In this document: positions 23,801-34,404 of the stretch, in pieces | Numbering within the stretch: position 1 is the first letter of the stretch | Layout of the letters: every line of letters begins with the position of its first letter | Assembly (NCBI GenBank): GCA_023101885.1 | Contig: JALPQD010000388.1 | Coordinates: forward strand, 124,001-188,000 | From: Typhlomys cinereus | Taxonomy: Eukaryota > Chordata > Mammalia > Rodentia > Platacanthomyidae | Direction: 5' to 3' | Length of the DNA: 64,000 nt | Notes under the pieces: generated by a model | What the model was told of the DNA's origin: nothing | What the model saw: the letters and a program-made list of their open reading frames with translations, nothing else | Database searches by the model: none | Translations under genes and position numbers: made by a program

Positions 23801-24280
23801 AAAGTTTAGTTAAAAAGATTTGAATGTTCCTATTCTCTCAGGAGTCAGCCCTCATCAACAAGACTGTCCAAACACTGAGCTCTGAATTCCTATCCCTCCT
23901 AAGGCAAAGTAAATGGACACTATGTCTTTAATCCTTCATTGTCATAAGAGGGTTGTGAAGAATGGGAGGGTGGAATTCAAAGAGTGCTCTTCTTTTGTGA
24001 AATGTATTATAAATGTTTTATTGCTCTGCAGTGAGTAATACCAGTGCATCGGAGCCTCTGCTTCCTTTTGTAGTCACAAACCAGCTCACTGTAGCCCTTT
24101 CCCATGCTTCTCAGAGGAAGATCTATGCTGACTGCTTACGTTTTATGAAATGTAAAAATTCTTGCACATAAAGTCCATTTTATCTTTTCTCTTTTGCTGT
24201 TCTCAATTACTGCTGTCTAATCAAATCTAATTCCCTCTCAACTAACAAGACTTCTTCCACTGAATACTTTGAATTGCATG
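20880..24280. other. Unassigned, mostly AT-rich sequence
   Basis: I see no gene or confidently identified repeat in this 3.4-kb stretch. Open frames are under 80 codons. Confidence 0.35.
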
Positions 24281-24949
24281 TTTTTAAGATTTGTTACTTG
24301 ACCCATTTTGACAAAAATCTTAATACCACGTAAGGTCCAAAGGTCTTTTTCCCCCTACTGTTTCCTCCATGGATATCAGTTGTTCCTGCTACATTTTGTG
24401 AAAAGACAATTTATATACAATGCATTGTCTTGACACATTATGATAAAAATTACTCACACTTAAATGCACACATATATTTCTCTGGTCTCATTGTTCTGTT
24501 CAATTGGCTTGAATATCTACTTTAGTGTAAATATACTTCACCTTCACTACCGTATATTTATAACAATATTGAAATAGGCGGTGTACATTCTATAAATTGT
24601 TCTGCTTGAAGTTGTCTTAGGTACTTGGAATCCTTTGTACTTTTATAAAATGTTAGAATCATATTCTGCTTTATGTTTCAATGCTGCTCACAGTTTTTAG
24701 AGTGATTGTGTAAAATGCATAGATACATTTTGACAGGACTGACATTTCAGCAATATTAAGTCTTTCAATTCAAGGCAATGCTGTATACCTTTATTTAAGT
24801 CTTTTATGTTTCATAAGGATTTTAGTGTCTGCTTTTCATTTCCAAGCTACAGGGTACAAAAGTTTGCTCTGTTTGTTATATATATATCTAAGTATTTTAC
24901 ATGATAATGTTCATGCAAATGCTATTTTATAATTTTATTGTTTTACTCT

Positions 24950-25195
24950 TTAATAAAGGTTGATTAACTATTTTCTCTGACAGTTTCATACATGTGCACA
25001 ATGCATATCAACCACTTTTACCCTTCACATTTTCTCTACCACCTACACATCTATGTCTCTTTCTTTTGTTTAGTACATTGCTCAATACAATATTAGCCAG
25101 AAGAGTTCAGGACTTACTCTCAATTATTAGGCAGGAATTATTTTCCCTTTCATTTGGAAGTATGACTTTACATATATGATTGGTTTCTTTCTTTG
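24950..25195. repeat. Old rodent L1 3'-end-like fragment
   Basis: GACAGTTTCATACATGTGCACAATGCATAT followed by a pyrimidine-rich stretch resembles the 3' ends of older rodent L1 (Lx-type) inserts. The assignment is tentative. Confidence 0.35.
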
Positions 25196-25261
25196 TTCCT
25201 AGTGGTCCCGGAAATTGAACTAAAGGTTTTACATATACTAGGCAAACTATTTCCCAGTCAA
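25196..25261 (-). repeat. ID-like SINE fragment
   Basis: GGTCCCGGAAATTGAACTAA and ACATATACTAGGCAAACTATTTCCC read as the reverse complement of an ID element head (B box then A box). It is diverged. Confidence 0.5.
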
Positions 25262-25277
25262 CATGTGTGTGTGTGAT

Positions 25278-25321
<44 letters not shown>

Positions 25322-25530
25322 AGTGTGTGTATGTGTTACATGTTGGTATGTATATAAAAGGACACTTGAGTGTATGTGCCTGTGGAGGCCTAAGGGTGAC
25401 ATCAGAAATCATTCTGGATAGCTTTAACCTTCTTGTTGCTTTGCTCAGGCAAATTAAAGCCCACTGTTGCATTGGTCCCGGTATTTTTTTACGTGGTATC
25501 TGGGATTTAAACTGGGATGCTACAATTATA
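25262..25530 (-). repeat. Old B2-like SINE, minus strand
   Basis: A (TG)n tract at 25264-25340 is followed by GTGCCTGTGGAGGCCTAAGG, ATCAGAAATCATTCTGGATAG and GTGGTATCTGGGATTTAAAC. These follow the reverse order of the B2-like SINE. The head (A/B boxes) is truncated. Confidence 0.65.
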
Positions 25531-25869
25531 TTTCTATATAATTAGTATTTTAAAGTTTTAATAAAGGCAATTACTTTCTTGAATTCAACTTTTGATTGTT
25601 CTTTAACAATTACTTTCTACTGTTTCATTTGTTAATTGAAGTTGTTCATAGGAAAACAGCCGATTTTTTTTCATTGATATTGTGACCCTAGTCTTCCAAA
25701 AACTGCCTATTATCTTTATTAATTTCATTGTAGATTTCTTTGTGATTTTCTACATACAATAATATGTTCTCTAAAAATTGCAATAATTTTTCTCTTTTCT
25801 GATACGTTCCCATTCACTTACATTTTATTATCTGACCTCCAGTGTATATTCACCAACACAAAATTAAAT

Positions 25870-26130
25870 AGAAGCAGCAAGAAAGCCATTGATACAACTC
25901 AGAGGTATAGTGTCTGCTCTCAAACTTGACGATTTCAATTCAATCCCCAGAAGCCCATGTGGAAGGAGAGAACTGACTTCCTAAAGTTGTAATAAAGTTG
26001 CAATCTGACTGCCATCCATAGCTTACTCGCATGTATTTTCTCTATGTGTGTGTGTCTCTGTCTGTCTCTTTCTCCCCTCCCCTCTCCTCCCTTCCTTATC
26101 TCTAATTAACCAATAATTAATAAATTAATA
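25870..26130 (+). repeat. Old tRNA-related SINE with TG/TC-rich tail
   Basis: ATTGATACAACTCAGAGGTA, CAATTCAATCCCCAGAAGCCC and GTGGAAGGAGAGAACTGAC follow the order of rodent tRNA-headed SINEs (B4/B2 group). The tail is a pyrimidine-rich microsatellite. Confidence 0.55.
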
Positions 26131-26139
26131 GAAACTCTA

Positions 26140-27005
26140 ACTTAGATCTAGATCTTAAATCTTCTCATATTATGCAAATCTCACTGTCAGATGTGGAGGG
26201 CTCATAGGAATTCAGTTTAACTGGAGAAAGTTATAGTTTGGCCATATACAATTGTTAAGTCCTATAAAGCCCTAAGAAGGGGATGTTTTCTCTGTTCAGC
26301 TGGCTTGCTAGAGAGGATGAGCTATGTTGTGTGTCTTCTAATGACTATCTTGTAACAAGAGGAATGTGATCAAAGAACAAAGCCAAAATAAAAGGAAAAG
26401 TAACACTGAATTAAAAGATGGAAAGAAAAGGATTCTGGAGACATCCGTGAAGCCACAGAAGGTGACCTTAAATGCAGCTTTACAGTCCTAGAAGTTGGCA
26501 TTTTGTCTAATTTAACTTGATTTTGGTTTCATAACGCTTAGAAAATAAAGTATTGTAAGTGATGAAAAGTCAGGAATCGAGTGCTAAAATTCTTAAAAGT
26601 TGATCCCCAGGGAATATGAACCATTTGTAGAAATATCATAACTAGACACATTTTATTGAGTATGTGAAATCTATAGTCACTAGTGGTAAAGTTATATTAT
26701 ATTAAAGGGTATTTGGCCAGAAGACCAGTGGATTGTGTGCCATTTTATAGTATTGAAAAAATACAGTTCCTTTACTTTTTGAGAATCATGAACATACTCA
26801 GCTTTATAGGTTCTTTCCAAAGTAGAAAAGAATGATTAAATGGACCCATACCAACCATCTACTGTTAACTCAACACTATTTCTAAGCATTGGAAAACATT
26901 AAGGTATTTAGAGCAAATATATTCAGCATAGACTTCTGTCCACACTAAGTTCATATTCAACCTCAGAAACTAAAGTATCATTAGTTGAACATGCACTAAC
27001 TAGAT
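26140..27005. other. Unassigned AT-rich sequence
   Basis: No supported gene or repeat is seen. Confidence 0.4.
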
Positions 27006-27006
27006 A

Positions 27007-27419
27007 CACTCTGTCACAGTTAAGAACAGGTGTCAACTTGACTGTTGAGGGTTTGAGCACTGGGCACAGTTGTAGAGAGTTGATGGTTGAGTTAAAGCCA
27101 GAGCAAACCTGAAGGAAATTGTCTAGCTGATGGGGAAGACCACCCCACGGTGGGTGGGATTAGGCCCTGGATAAACAGAGAGCTGGTTGAGAGAGTTGGC
27201 ATCCTTCTGTTCACTTGGCTAGACATGCAGGTCTGGCAAATAAGGATTGTCCATCTCTCATCCATTACGTTGGAGTGGCCATGGTGTTGGGTGCGTGCTC
27301 TCCCGTCAAGCTGGACTGAGAAATATAACCGGACTGTCATAAGGAAATAAACCCCTTGTTCCCTTAAGCTGTTTGATGGTCATTTATGGGCAACCATGCA
27401 GGTGGACTGCAACACACTC
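27007..27419 (+). mobile_element. Solo MT-like MaLR LTR with 5-bp duplication
   Basis: The LTR is 27012-27414 (403 bp), from TGTCACAGTTAAG to GTGGACTGCAACA. The 5 bases CACTC stand on both sides (27007-27011 and 27415-27419), a perfect ERVL-type target duplication. An AATAAACCCC signal lies about 65 bp before the end. It is the best-preserved copy of this LTR family in the window and defines its ends. Confidence 0.85.
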
Positions 27420-28750
27420 TAACTTCAAGAAGAGGAAGATTGTTTAAAGTAGTAGTAGTACTAGCAGACAAACAACCAGACTCAATGTCTAACACATCCT
27501 TGATTCTCTTCTTCTACATAATAATGTTTATATTTACAGATAACTGTGTATAATTTCCCACAATGAAAATCGTATGGAAAATGAATTTGAAAGCTCAACC
27601 TATTACCTGGTAAGCAATACTAAAAAAAATCAGTATTTTTCCATATGCATAAAATATTACATAATCTAAATACCATCATATTTTGGCATATAGAACATGT
27701 CAAAAATGGCAGGCATATGGTGTGTAATGATTGCAGATTGGCAGCTTATATTTGAATCTGTTTGCAGGTCATTTTGGTTGGCATGTAGAATGTTTTAAAA
27801 ATTGTAGAATGATTCCATAATATCTAAAAGTAGGAAGACTTTACATGGATAAATATATTCTTATCTTCTCTTTTGAAATCAAATCATCTAAAATTTTATG
27901 TATAAAGTTTTGCATTATTAGACAGTGGATGTTCTTCTTATGTGAGCAGGCACTTTCACACTTTCAAAGTTCCTTTCTGATTTCCTTTACTGATTTACAA
28001 TATGCACCCTTGGTATAGGTTTCTAAAGTTGGAGATCTTGTTTTATTTGTTGTTATTGTTGTTGCTGTTTTGTTTGGTTGCTTTTTGCTTTTCCAAGCAA
28101 GTCACAAGCTGGCTTCACTTCACTTTGTGGTAGAGATGACTTTGAACATTAGATGGTGGTGGTCTCTACTTCGCAGGTACCTGCATTGTATGTGTGCCAA
28201 CACTTAGAGTTTATGCAGTGCTACGGAAGGAAACAGAGGCTTCATCCAGAGTCCTCCCTTGGGACTGTCCAAATATATTTTTGAAAGGAAGCTTTTCTGC
28301 GGTAATTGCAGAGCATTTTCCTTTACTTCTGTTTAGGAACTTTTGTGTCTTAGTGAGCTTTTTCTCTTTTCCTCCATATTTTACAATATGCTGCTAACAT
28401 AGCTGACAGCAAAACATGCCTCCACTTGGGCACAGAACATTTCACCATGTGCACTAAAAAACACTGTAGGATTTTAGGACCTAAAAATGTACTTCTCTGA
28501 AGTCAGTGTGATCAGTAAAATTTTATTTAAATCCTTCGTCTCATCGTCCCATTTCTCTCCGTTCCCTCGTAGTCATGTTACTACACAAGAGAATCTGACT
28601 TTGCAGCGTTAGCTTAGCTAATAGAGAGATAGATGTTAATATCTACGAGGCTAGATGATGGACACATTCCTTAGAAACAAGAACATTCCAGAAGTGCAAA
28701 ATAGGTTTAAAATAATTAATGAGCCAGCAAGGTTGCTATTTGGCTAAATG
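27420..28750. other. Unassigned AT-rich sequence
   Basis: No gene or clear repeat is seen apart from short T-rich runs near 28040-28090. Confidence 0.4.
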
Positions 28751-28756
28751 TACTAT

Positions 28757-28850
28757 TTTTAAAAAAAAAATATTTATTTTTTCCATTCATACAAACTTGA
28801 TAGGTACCCCATTCCCCTCCCTCCCTCCACCCCTCCCGATATACTCTTTT
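28757..28850 (-). mobile_element. Very short 5'-truncated L1 (3' terminus only)
   Basis: A T/A-rich run is followed by TTTCCATTCATACAAACTTG and a CCCTCCCTCCACC tract, i.e. only about 75 bp of the 3' end of the young L1 family in antisense. Imperfect flanks of the type TACTATTTTTAA and TACTCTTTTTTTAA may be its target duplication. Confidence 0.75.
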
Positions 28851-28888
28851 TTTAAGTCAGGGTAACCTTAGCGTTCCCGTCAGCTTGG

Positions 28889-29248
28889 CTAAACTTTAAA
28901 CAGGGCTTTGGCCTCCCTTCTCCTAGAAAACTTTGCTTTAGAAAACTTGTAATTATAATTTCTTTCCCTTTTGAGATGCAAATCTTCTCCTAGCCTCTTG
29001 CCAGATTTACAATCAGAGTCTTTGTGAAGGGGCTCAAAGCTATATCTTTGTAATGCAACCATGAAGAAAGATAGGAAGATAGAACCGCTACCTCTGGATT
29101 CCATGGGAAAGTATGAATCTAGCTTCAATAGGAAAAAAATACTGAATACAGAAGCTTTGATCCCATAAATTGGTCTCTTCTCAGTCTCAGTTGGTCTCTT
29201 TAGATTTAATGCCTGTCTGCTAATATATCCAAGGGTTTCAAATGTCAC
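28889..29248 (-). other. 119-codon open frame, unrecognised
   Basis: This uninterrupted frame is basic and Ser/Lys-rich at its C-terminal half (RREAKALFKV end). It contains one hydrophobic stretch (about residues 34-43, SIFFLLKLDS). No family is recognised, and it lies between an L1 end and an old SINE, so it is probably part of an unidentified old repeat or chance. Confidence 0.12.
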
Positions 29249-29314
29249 CTGGATTTTGTTTCTGTGGAGTAGCCATCCATATATTTGACTATTGAACTAA
29301 CTGTACTTTTATTC

Positions 29315-29329
29315 TTTGTGTGTGTGTGT

Positions 29330-29364
<35 letters not shown>

Positions 29365-29592
29365 TGTGTGTATCAGGTGACACCGTGTGTCCCTATGGAG
29401 GCCCAAAGGGATTGCTCTACCTCCTTTTTGCTTTACTCTGAGGTTTCTCAAGCACCCCCTTTCAGGGCCAGAAGTCCAGAAGTACAGGCAGCAACCATAC
29501 TTGCCCAGAGTGTTTACATGAAATCCAGAATCTGAACTCAGGTCTTTCTGCTTGTGAGGTAGAAGTTCAACCCATGAGCCACTGACCTGCAA
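29315..29592 (-). repeat. Old B2-like SINE, minus strand
   Basis: A (TG)n(AG)n tract (29314-29370) is followed by CCTATGGAGGCCCAAAGGGA and GAATCTGAACTCAGGTC. The end, AACCCATGAGCCAC, is the reverse complement of the tRNA-like head. It is diverged from the young subfamily. Confidence 0.75.
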
Positions 29593-29599
29593 TTAACTA

Positions 29600-30215
29600 T
29601 TAGCCCAGCTGGTGCAGAACCCACGTTAATCACCATGGTTCACCTTCCGAACCTCTGGGTTAATCTAGGTGTGTGCAATGATGCCTGGTTTGATCCGATT
29701 TTACTTTAATGCATATTACTTTTGTCTTCTGGATACAAATAAATTTAAAGGAACTCTGAAATTTAAACATTAATGAATAAATAAATCTTCCAATAAAAAT
29801 AAAATAAAATAACAAAAAATAAGTGAACTATGGAATTGTCAGCTAACAATAGAGAAATAATCAATATATCCTTAAGTTTTTACATAGTGACTAATATAAA
29901 TTATCAAAACACAGTTATATTCAGAAGTGTGATTGAATTCCATAAGCATCATGTGGAGGGAAAGAAAGTCAGTTAAAGAGAGTAGTCTACCATTTGCTTA
30001 GTCACGTAGTACAGGACCTCAGAAGACAAGGGTTCATCACCAGCCAGTGCCTTAAGTCTCAGGAGAACACCACCAACAGGCAGTCTCTCTCTGCCTGTGT
30101 CCTATATGAACTGTGGCTGACTGACCATAAAAACCAGCAAATTCTGACTTTCAGATCTCAGGTACATGTTCCATAGGCAAAATTCTCCTCATATCAGTAT
30201 GTGATTCATGCCTTA
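29600..30215. other. Unassigned sequence
   Basis: No supported feature is seen. A short A-rich (AATAAA-like) stretch lies near 29773-29825. Confidence 0.4.
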
Positions 30216-30221
30216 CTAATA

Positions 30222-30425
30222 AAAGTATGTATAAAGGTAGACTGATTGCCTGGTAAGTACCAAGCTTTGAGTTTGATACCAGAACTATATCACATTATAA
30301 AATTGACACATGCCTATGATCCCAGCACTTGGAAGGTAGAAGCACAGTGATCTGAAGGTCAGTGCCATTTTTGGTATGTGATGAGTTTGGGAGTATTCTG
30401 AGATACTTGCAATCCTACCTTAATG
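30222..30425 (+). repeat. B4-like SINE (tRNA-like head plus B1-like part)
   Basis: GATTGCCTGGTAAGTACCAAGC with GAGTTTGATACCAGA is an ID-type half. It is followed by ACACATGCCTATGATCCCAGCACTTGGAAGG, which is the 7SL-derived B1 half. This fusion is the B4 arrangement. Confidence 0.6.
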
Positions 30426-30576
30426 GAAAAAAAGAAGAAAAATGTATGTACAATACAATGATACATACCTCAGATACTTCATTATATGAATATGGCTCTA
30501 AATTTTGAGTATTAATCTTTTATCCATCTGTAGATGGTGGTGACACTGGCTTTGAATCTCAATAAAGCTGTATTTC

Positions 30577-30985
30577 ACCTTCCTCCCTACCTCCTCCTGC
30601 CTTGGTGCCTTCCCCTTCCCATCCCCTGGATCATGTTTTTATGTGAACACCAAACCTCCCTCTGAGTCCTCCACCTTAGTGAGGGTTCAGGACTCAGTGG
30701 TATAGACCAGAGGCCTTTATTAGGCTCCATGTTAGTATGGGGACTCTATTATGATTGTTAATCCCTTGCTTCTGAGGATTCTACTACCTGGAGCCTTCTC
30801 CCCTGTGATCCATGATAGATTTTGTGGAGTCATTGACATATCAGCCATTGTGCAGGTCAGACAAAGTCCAATCCTGGCTGCTGCAGCCCTAACTTGTGTG
30901 GCATATTTTGCATATTGTTGGTCCTTTCCATCTTCAGGCTCTTACAATCTTACTGCCTCCTCTTCCAAGGTTCCCTTTGGAGCAT
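30577..30985 (-). mobile_element. L1 3' UTR fragment, older copy
   Basis: Plus-strand text follows the antisense of the same L1 3' UTR as at 3020-4062: CCATCCCCTGGATCATG, CCCTCTGAGTCCTCC, GTCAGACAAAGTCC, CTAACTTGTGTGGCATATT and CTTACAATCTTACTGCC. The poly(A) end is lost and divergence is higher than in the other copies. Confidence 0.75.
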
Positions 30986-31014
30986 GTAATTTCTTTCTTA
31001 AAGATGAACTTTGC

Positions 31015-31830
31015 TTTTTTATTATAAGACATTCTCTGATTCATATTTGTAAAGGTACATTAAGGTACCTGTACTATAAAATATTCTATAACCAAAATGC
31101 TGTCATCACCTTCTAACAACTCATCTCTAGATATGGTTCTCAATTTCTCTCAGAAGGGCTAATTATTGATCATCACAATATTTCACTTTAAAATTGAGAG
31201 CTTCATTTCAAAGATGCCTTTGCATTCAACAATGGATCGTCTATGTGTGTAACTGGATGATATAAGCTAGCAACTGTGCATAAGCATGTATTACTGCTAC
31301 CTGAGAAATCAGCTGACTTTAGGAATCTGTCTCAACATACATAATTATGGGATGTACTGTAAACATAGAGTCATTACAATGTCAGCTCTACATCTTCCCA
31401 CTTCAGATTAATTTGCCTTTATCATATGAATTGTTTCTTTCAAAAGACAACATATTGATATGTCCTTGTGAAGCTGAAAAATTGCTTCCTGTGGAATGCC
31501 GTTTTCATCTGTAATGTCTGGGAGACATGCCCTTGTGAAGGTCCTTCAAACTGTGAAGAGTTTCCTCCTTATTAATAAATTTTAACAAATTCACCTACTT
31601 CTGACTGCAGGCCTTCCCTTCCTGTCAGAAGATGTGGGAAGAGCCTTCTGATTTAGGGGTTCTGTAATCTCTTTATTGTCATTATAAATATTTTTCCAAG
31701 GGCTGAAAACAAAGGGGGACATTGCCTTTTGACTGTAGTAACTTGTGTGTGTGTGTATGTGTGTGTGTGTGATAGCAGTAGAGGGGAGTTGGCAGAGCAC
31801 CCCAGAAACTTTAGAATTGGGATGTACCAT
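31015..31830. other. Unassigned sequence with a short (GT)n tract
   Basis: No gene or clear repeat is seen. A GT microsatellite lies at 31741-31772. Confidence 0.4.
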
Positions 31831-31838
31831 TTTGCTAC

Positions 31839-32398
31839 TGAAAGACCTCCGTCTTTCAGTCAGGAACGAGACCACTGAGAGAAAGACCAAGACCCTTTTC
31901 GCTGCAATAGCATGAGGTTTTATTTAACAACGCGCCGGGCGGCTCCAGCAACCTCTCATGCAGGAGAGACTGAAGTGGCCCCGAGCAGCTCGGGCAAGGA
32001 GTTTTTAAGGGGTCTTGGGGTATGGGGGGTTGCTTAGCTGAGGAATTTTCTATGACCTTTACAGTCATTGGTCGGCAAGAGCTCGGGTGGAGTTGGCTCT
32101 TGGTGATCGTTCCAGTCCACCTGCTTAACCGCAGGCTGTTCATTCTGGGTGACATTCATTGATGGCATTCCCCTTTGTGCAAACTTGCTTTTCCAGAACT
32201 GAAGGGCTGGAGGTCTTAAGGGGTGGGGAAATACCTGTAAAAAGCTCAAGGCTGTACATAGTTTTAAGCAATGACTAACAATGGATGCTTAGATGGCTAT
32301 AAACAATGGATGCCTGAATGACTACAAGCAAGGGCTATACTGTGGGCCTGAACCAGCCTGCTTTGTGAATTTTAGGGTGAGGGTCTCAGGGTCCAAAA
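31839..32398 (-). repeat. 3' LTR of the ERV1-like provirus
   Basis: This 560-bp LTR has the polyadenylation signal AATAAA (minus strand, 31919-31924). It is followed by a T/G-rich region and the terminal GGTCTTTCA. The inner edge abuts the polypurine tract. Its first 28 or so bases match the 34371-34399 remnant. Confidence 0.7.
31919..31924 (-). terminator. Polyadenylation signal AATAAA in ERV1-like LTR
   Basis: The hexamer is in the expected R-region position, followed downstream on the minus strand by a T/G-rich element. Confidence 0.6.
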
Positions 32399-32411
32399 TT
32401 CCCCCCTTTTC
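32399..32411 (-). promoter_or_regulatory. Polypurine tract of the ERV1-like provirus
   Basis: On the minus strand AGAAAAGGGGGGAA stands directly before the LTR, the usual plus-strand primer of gammaretroviral-type elements. Confidence 0.65.
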
Positions 32412-34370
32412 TATAGGCACACTCCAATCATGGAGTGTTAGTCACAGTTCTCGTGGTAAATTTCTGGGAGAATTGGAGTCAGTTTTTCAGCAGGGGTGTT
32501 CCTTCCAGGCGATTCCAGCAGTAGGGGACGTCTCTTCAGAATTCCAAAGACCTTGAGAGACCCATCCCAGCATAGCTGCTCTAATCCTGCCTCACTTTCC
32601 CATAAACCTATTTGAGAATTCAGACTGCTCTGGGGATAAAGGGCGATGATTCGATCTGGCTGCTTCCTGCTGAATGGAGGCGAAGGAAATAAGAGCAGTC
32701 TGACATTCTCATCTATGAAATGCTGGGTTAGTCTAGAGATCCTTGATAGATGGCTTTATTACCTCAAGGTTGGTCTAAAAGAGACAAAACACAGGCAAAT
32801 TGAGTCTCCAGAATCTATAGAAGGACTAGATCATTGTAATTGGGAAGGCACATGAGATAAACCAAACAAGCTCAGCAGTCTTGCTGTGGGTACAAGCAAG
32901 CAGGAGTTAGTAAAAGAACACATTTACAAGGTGTAAAAGCCAAGGAGACCTTTTTCCTCTGGCTACCGTAGATCATATTTTAAAACCTGTCCAAAACAAT
33001 GCAAACTGATTCTTTGTACAGAGCAATCTAAATTATCCTCCTTTTTCATTCTGAAAAATAAAGCAACATAAGTCTTTTTTTGGGGGGACCAAAGGGATGT
33101 AGCACCATTTCTCTGATCTAAATGAAAAGCCAGCATTGATTAGCTAATAGAGCTGCTCTAGAGCTACACCTAGAGTTTTGCTGTTTTTCCTAGTTTACTT
33201 CTTAAGTTTGCCATTGCTTTTTCCCTCTGTCAAGCACTGAGTTTAACTTTAGGAAAACTTTTAGGACAAGGGAAAAACTTTATTAAACTTTTTGCCAACC
33301 TATGTCTCTGGTTTTAATTCTATAGCATAAACTGTCTTTCTTGGATGCCTCAGGCCAGAGCTGCAGCCTCGAGACCAGGGCTCCCCTGGATCAGGTGAGG
33401 CAAGGAGTCAGCAGAATGGAGAACAAAAACAACTCTCTTGGCTTAGTGAATCTGGACCCGTTTACTGAAACTTCTGTGACAGCTTTACTTTTAGGAAGGA
33501 CATTTTTTCCAAGAACCTATCCCATTGCTTGAGGATAATGGCACTTAACAGAAATATTCTCTCAGTATTTGCAAATCTAGCCAGTCGATAATGCTGCACC
33601 AGATAGCCAAGAGGCTGAGCCCACATACTTGTAACAGAGACTGCATTTTTTTTTAATATACAGAGAAGGATTGAGCTCTTTTTGATTTCAGAAAGAAACA
33701 TATTTTACAATTAACTATACGTGTCCCCAACATTTTATAAGTCCCAGCGTGAGCTTAAGCAATATAATTATTAAAAAAATAATTCCTCCTATGATAGCAT
33801 CTTTTCATTTTTCTGCTTTGCGCTTCAATCCAGGAATTTTGCTTGGACTTTAGGCATAGCATCTTTAACATTCTTGCTTGCAAGTCCTAGGTAATGATCT
33901 ATCTGCACTTGGGATGTCAGTCATAAATAACAGGAATACTGACGAGTGAAATCAGCTAAAATCAGTGGTGTCAGACCGTTGAATAAGGCACCAACATAAG
34001 TAAACACCCATATTAACACTGCAAACTTCAGAGAATCAACTAAATCATCAACTAAGAAAAGGCACCTGAGTTCTTTTCCTAATATCCTTTTAGTGATTCA
34101 AGACAAGATAGACAAGACACAAATACTGCAGACTGCAGATCAGACAAACTACAGATAGCAGATTAGACAAACTCAGGTGGGGAGCAGACACTTCTGTCCT
34201 TTCCCCTACAGATTGAGGACACTCCCGGTTCTCCCACTGAGAGTCCAGAGCGTCCTCCGGGACCCTCGCGGTCTCTGCGATATGACACGTCTGTCTCGCA
34301 GTTTCTGAGTGCCCCAAACCTCATAAGAGGAAACAAACAGACACAGTATCAAACACAAACAGACACAGAC

Positions 34371-34399
34371 TTTTAGGGAGAGGGTCTCAGGGTCCAACA
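34371..34399 (-). repeat. 5' LTR remnant of the ERV1-like provirus
   Basis: Only the first 28 or so bases of the LTR (minus strand TGTTGGACCCTGAGACCC) remain before the sequence switches to leader-like TGTCTG repeats. Most of the 5' LTR, including R, U5 and the primer-binding site, is missing. Confidence 0.6.
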
Positions 34400-34404
34400 G
34401 CTAC

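Larger units (their letters stand above)
24290..25850 (-). mobile_element. Ancient L1M fragment, interrupted
   Basis: Two collinear parts, 24290-24930 and about 25555-25850, read on the plus strand as the antisense of L1 ORF2. They include TCTCTGGTCTCATTGTTCTG, then TTTCAGCAATATTAAGTC, then ATCTAAGTATTTTACATG, and later TCTTTGTGATTTTCTACATAC. The gap between the parts is filled by younger rodent repeats. No coding potential survives. Confidence 0.6.
31839..34399 (-). mobile_element. Degraded ERV1 (gammaretrovirus-like, VL30-like) provirus
   Basis: The element has TG...CA ends and the 5 bases GCTAC on both sides (31834-31838 and 34400-34404). Read on the minus strand: a short 5' LTR remnant (34399-34371), a TGTCTG-rich leader (about 34370-34090), a non-coding interior, a polypurine tract (about 32411-32399, AGAAAAGGGGGGAA), and a 560-bp 3' LTR (32398-31839). 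The 3' LTR carries AATAAA, a GGTCTCG block and a GGTCTTTCA end, all typical of gammaretroviral R-U5. No gag, pol or env frame longer than about 80 codons survives. The lack of coding and the leader resemble VL30-type elements; the name is inference. Confidence 0.7.

Noticed and set aside
33462..33701. 79-codon minus-strand frame inside the ERV1-like element
   Set aside because: It is short and shows no recognised retroviral domain, so I do not call it a retroviral gene.
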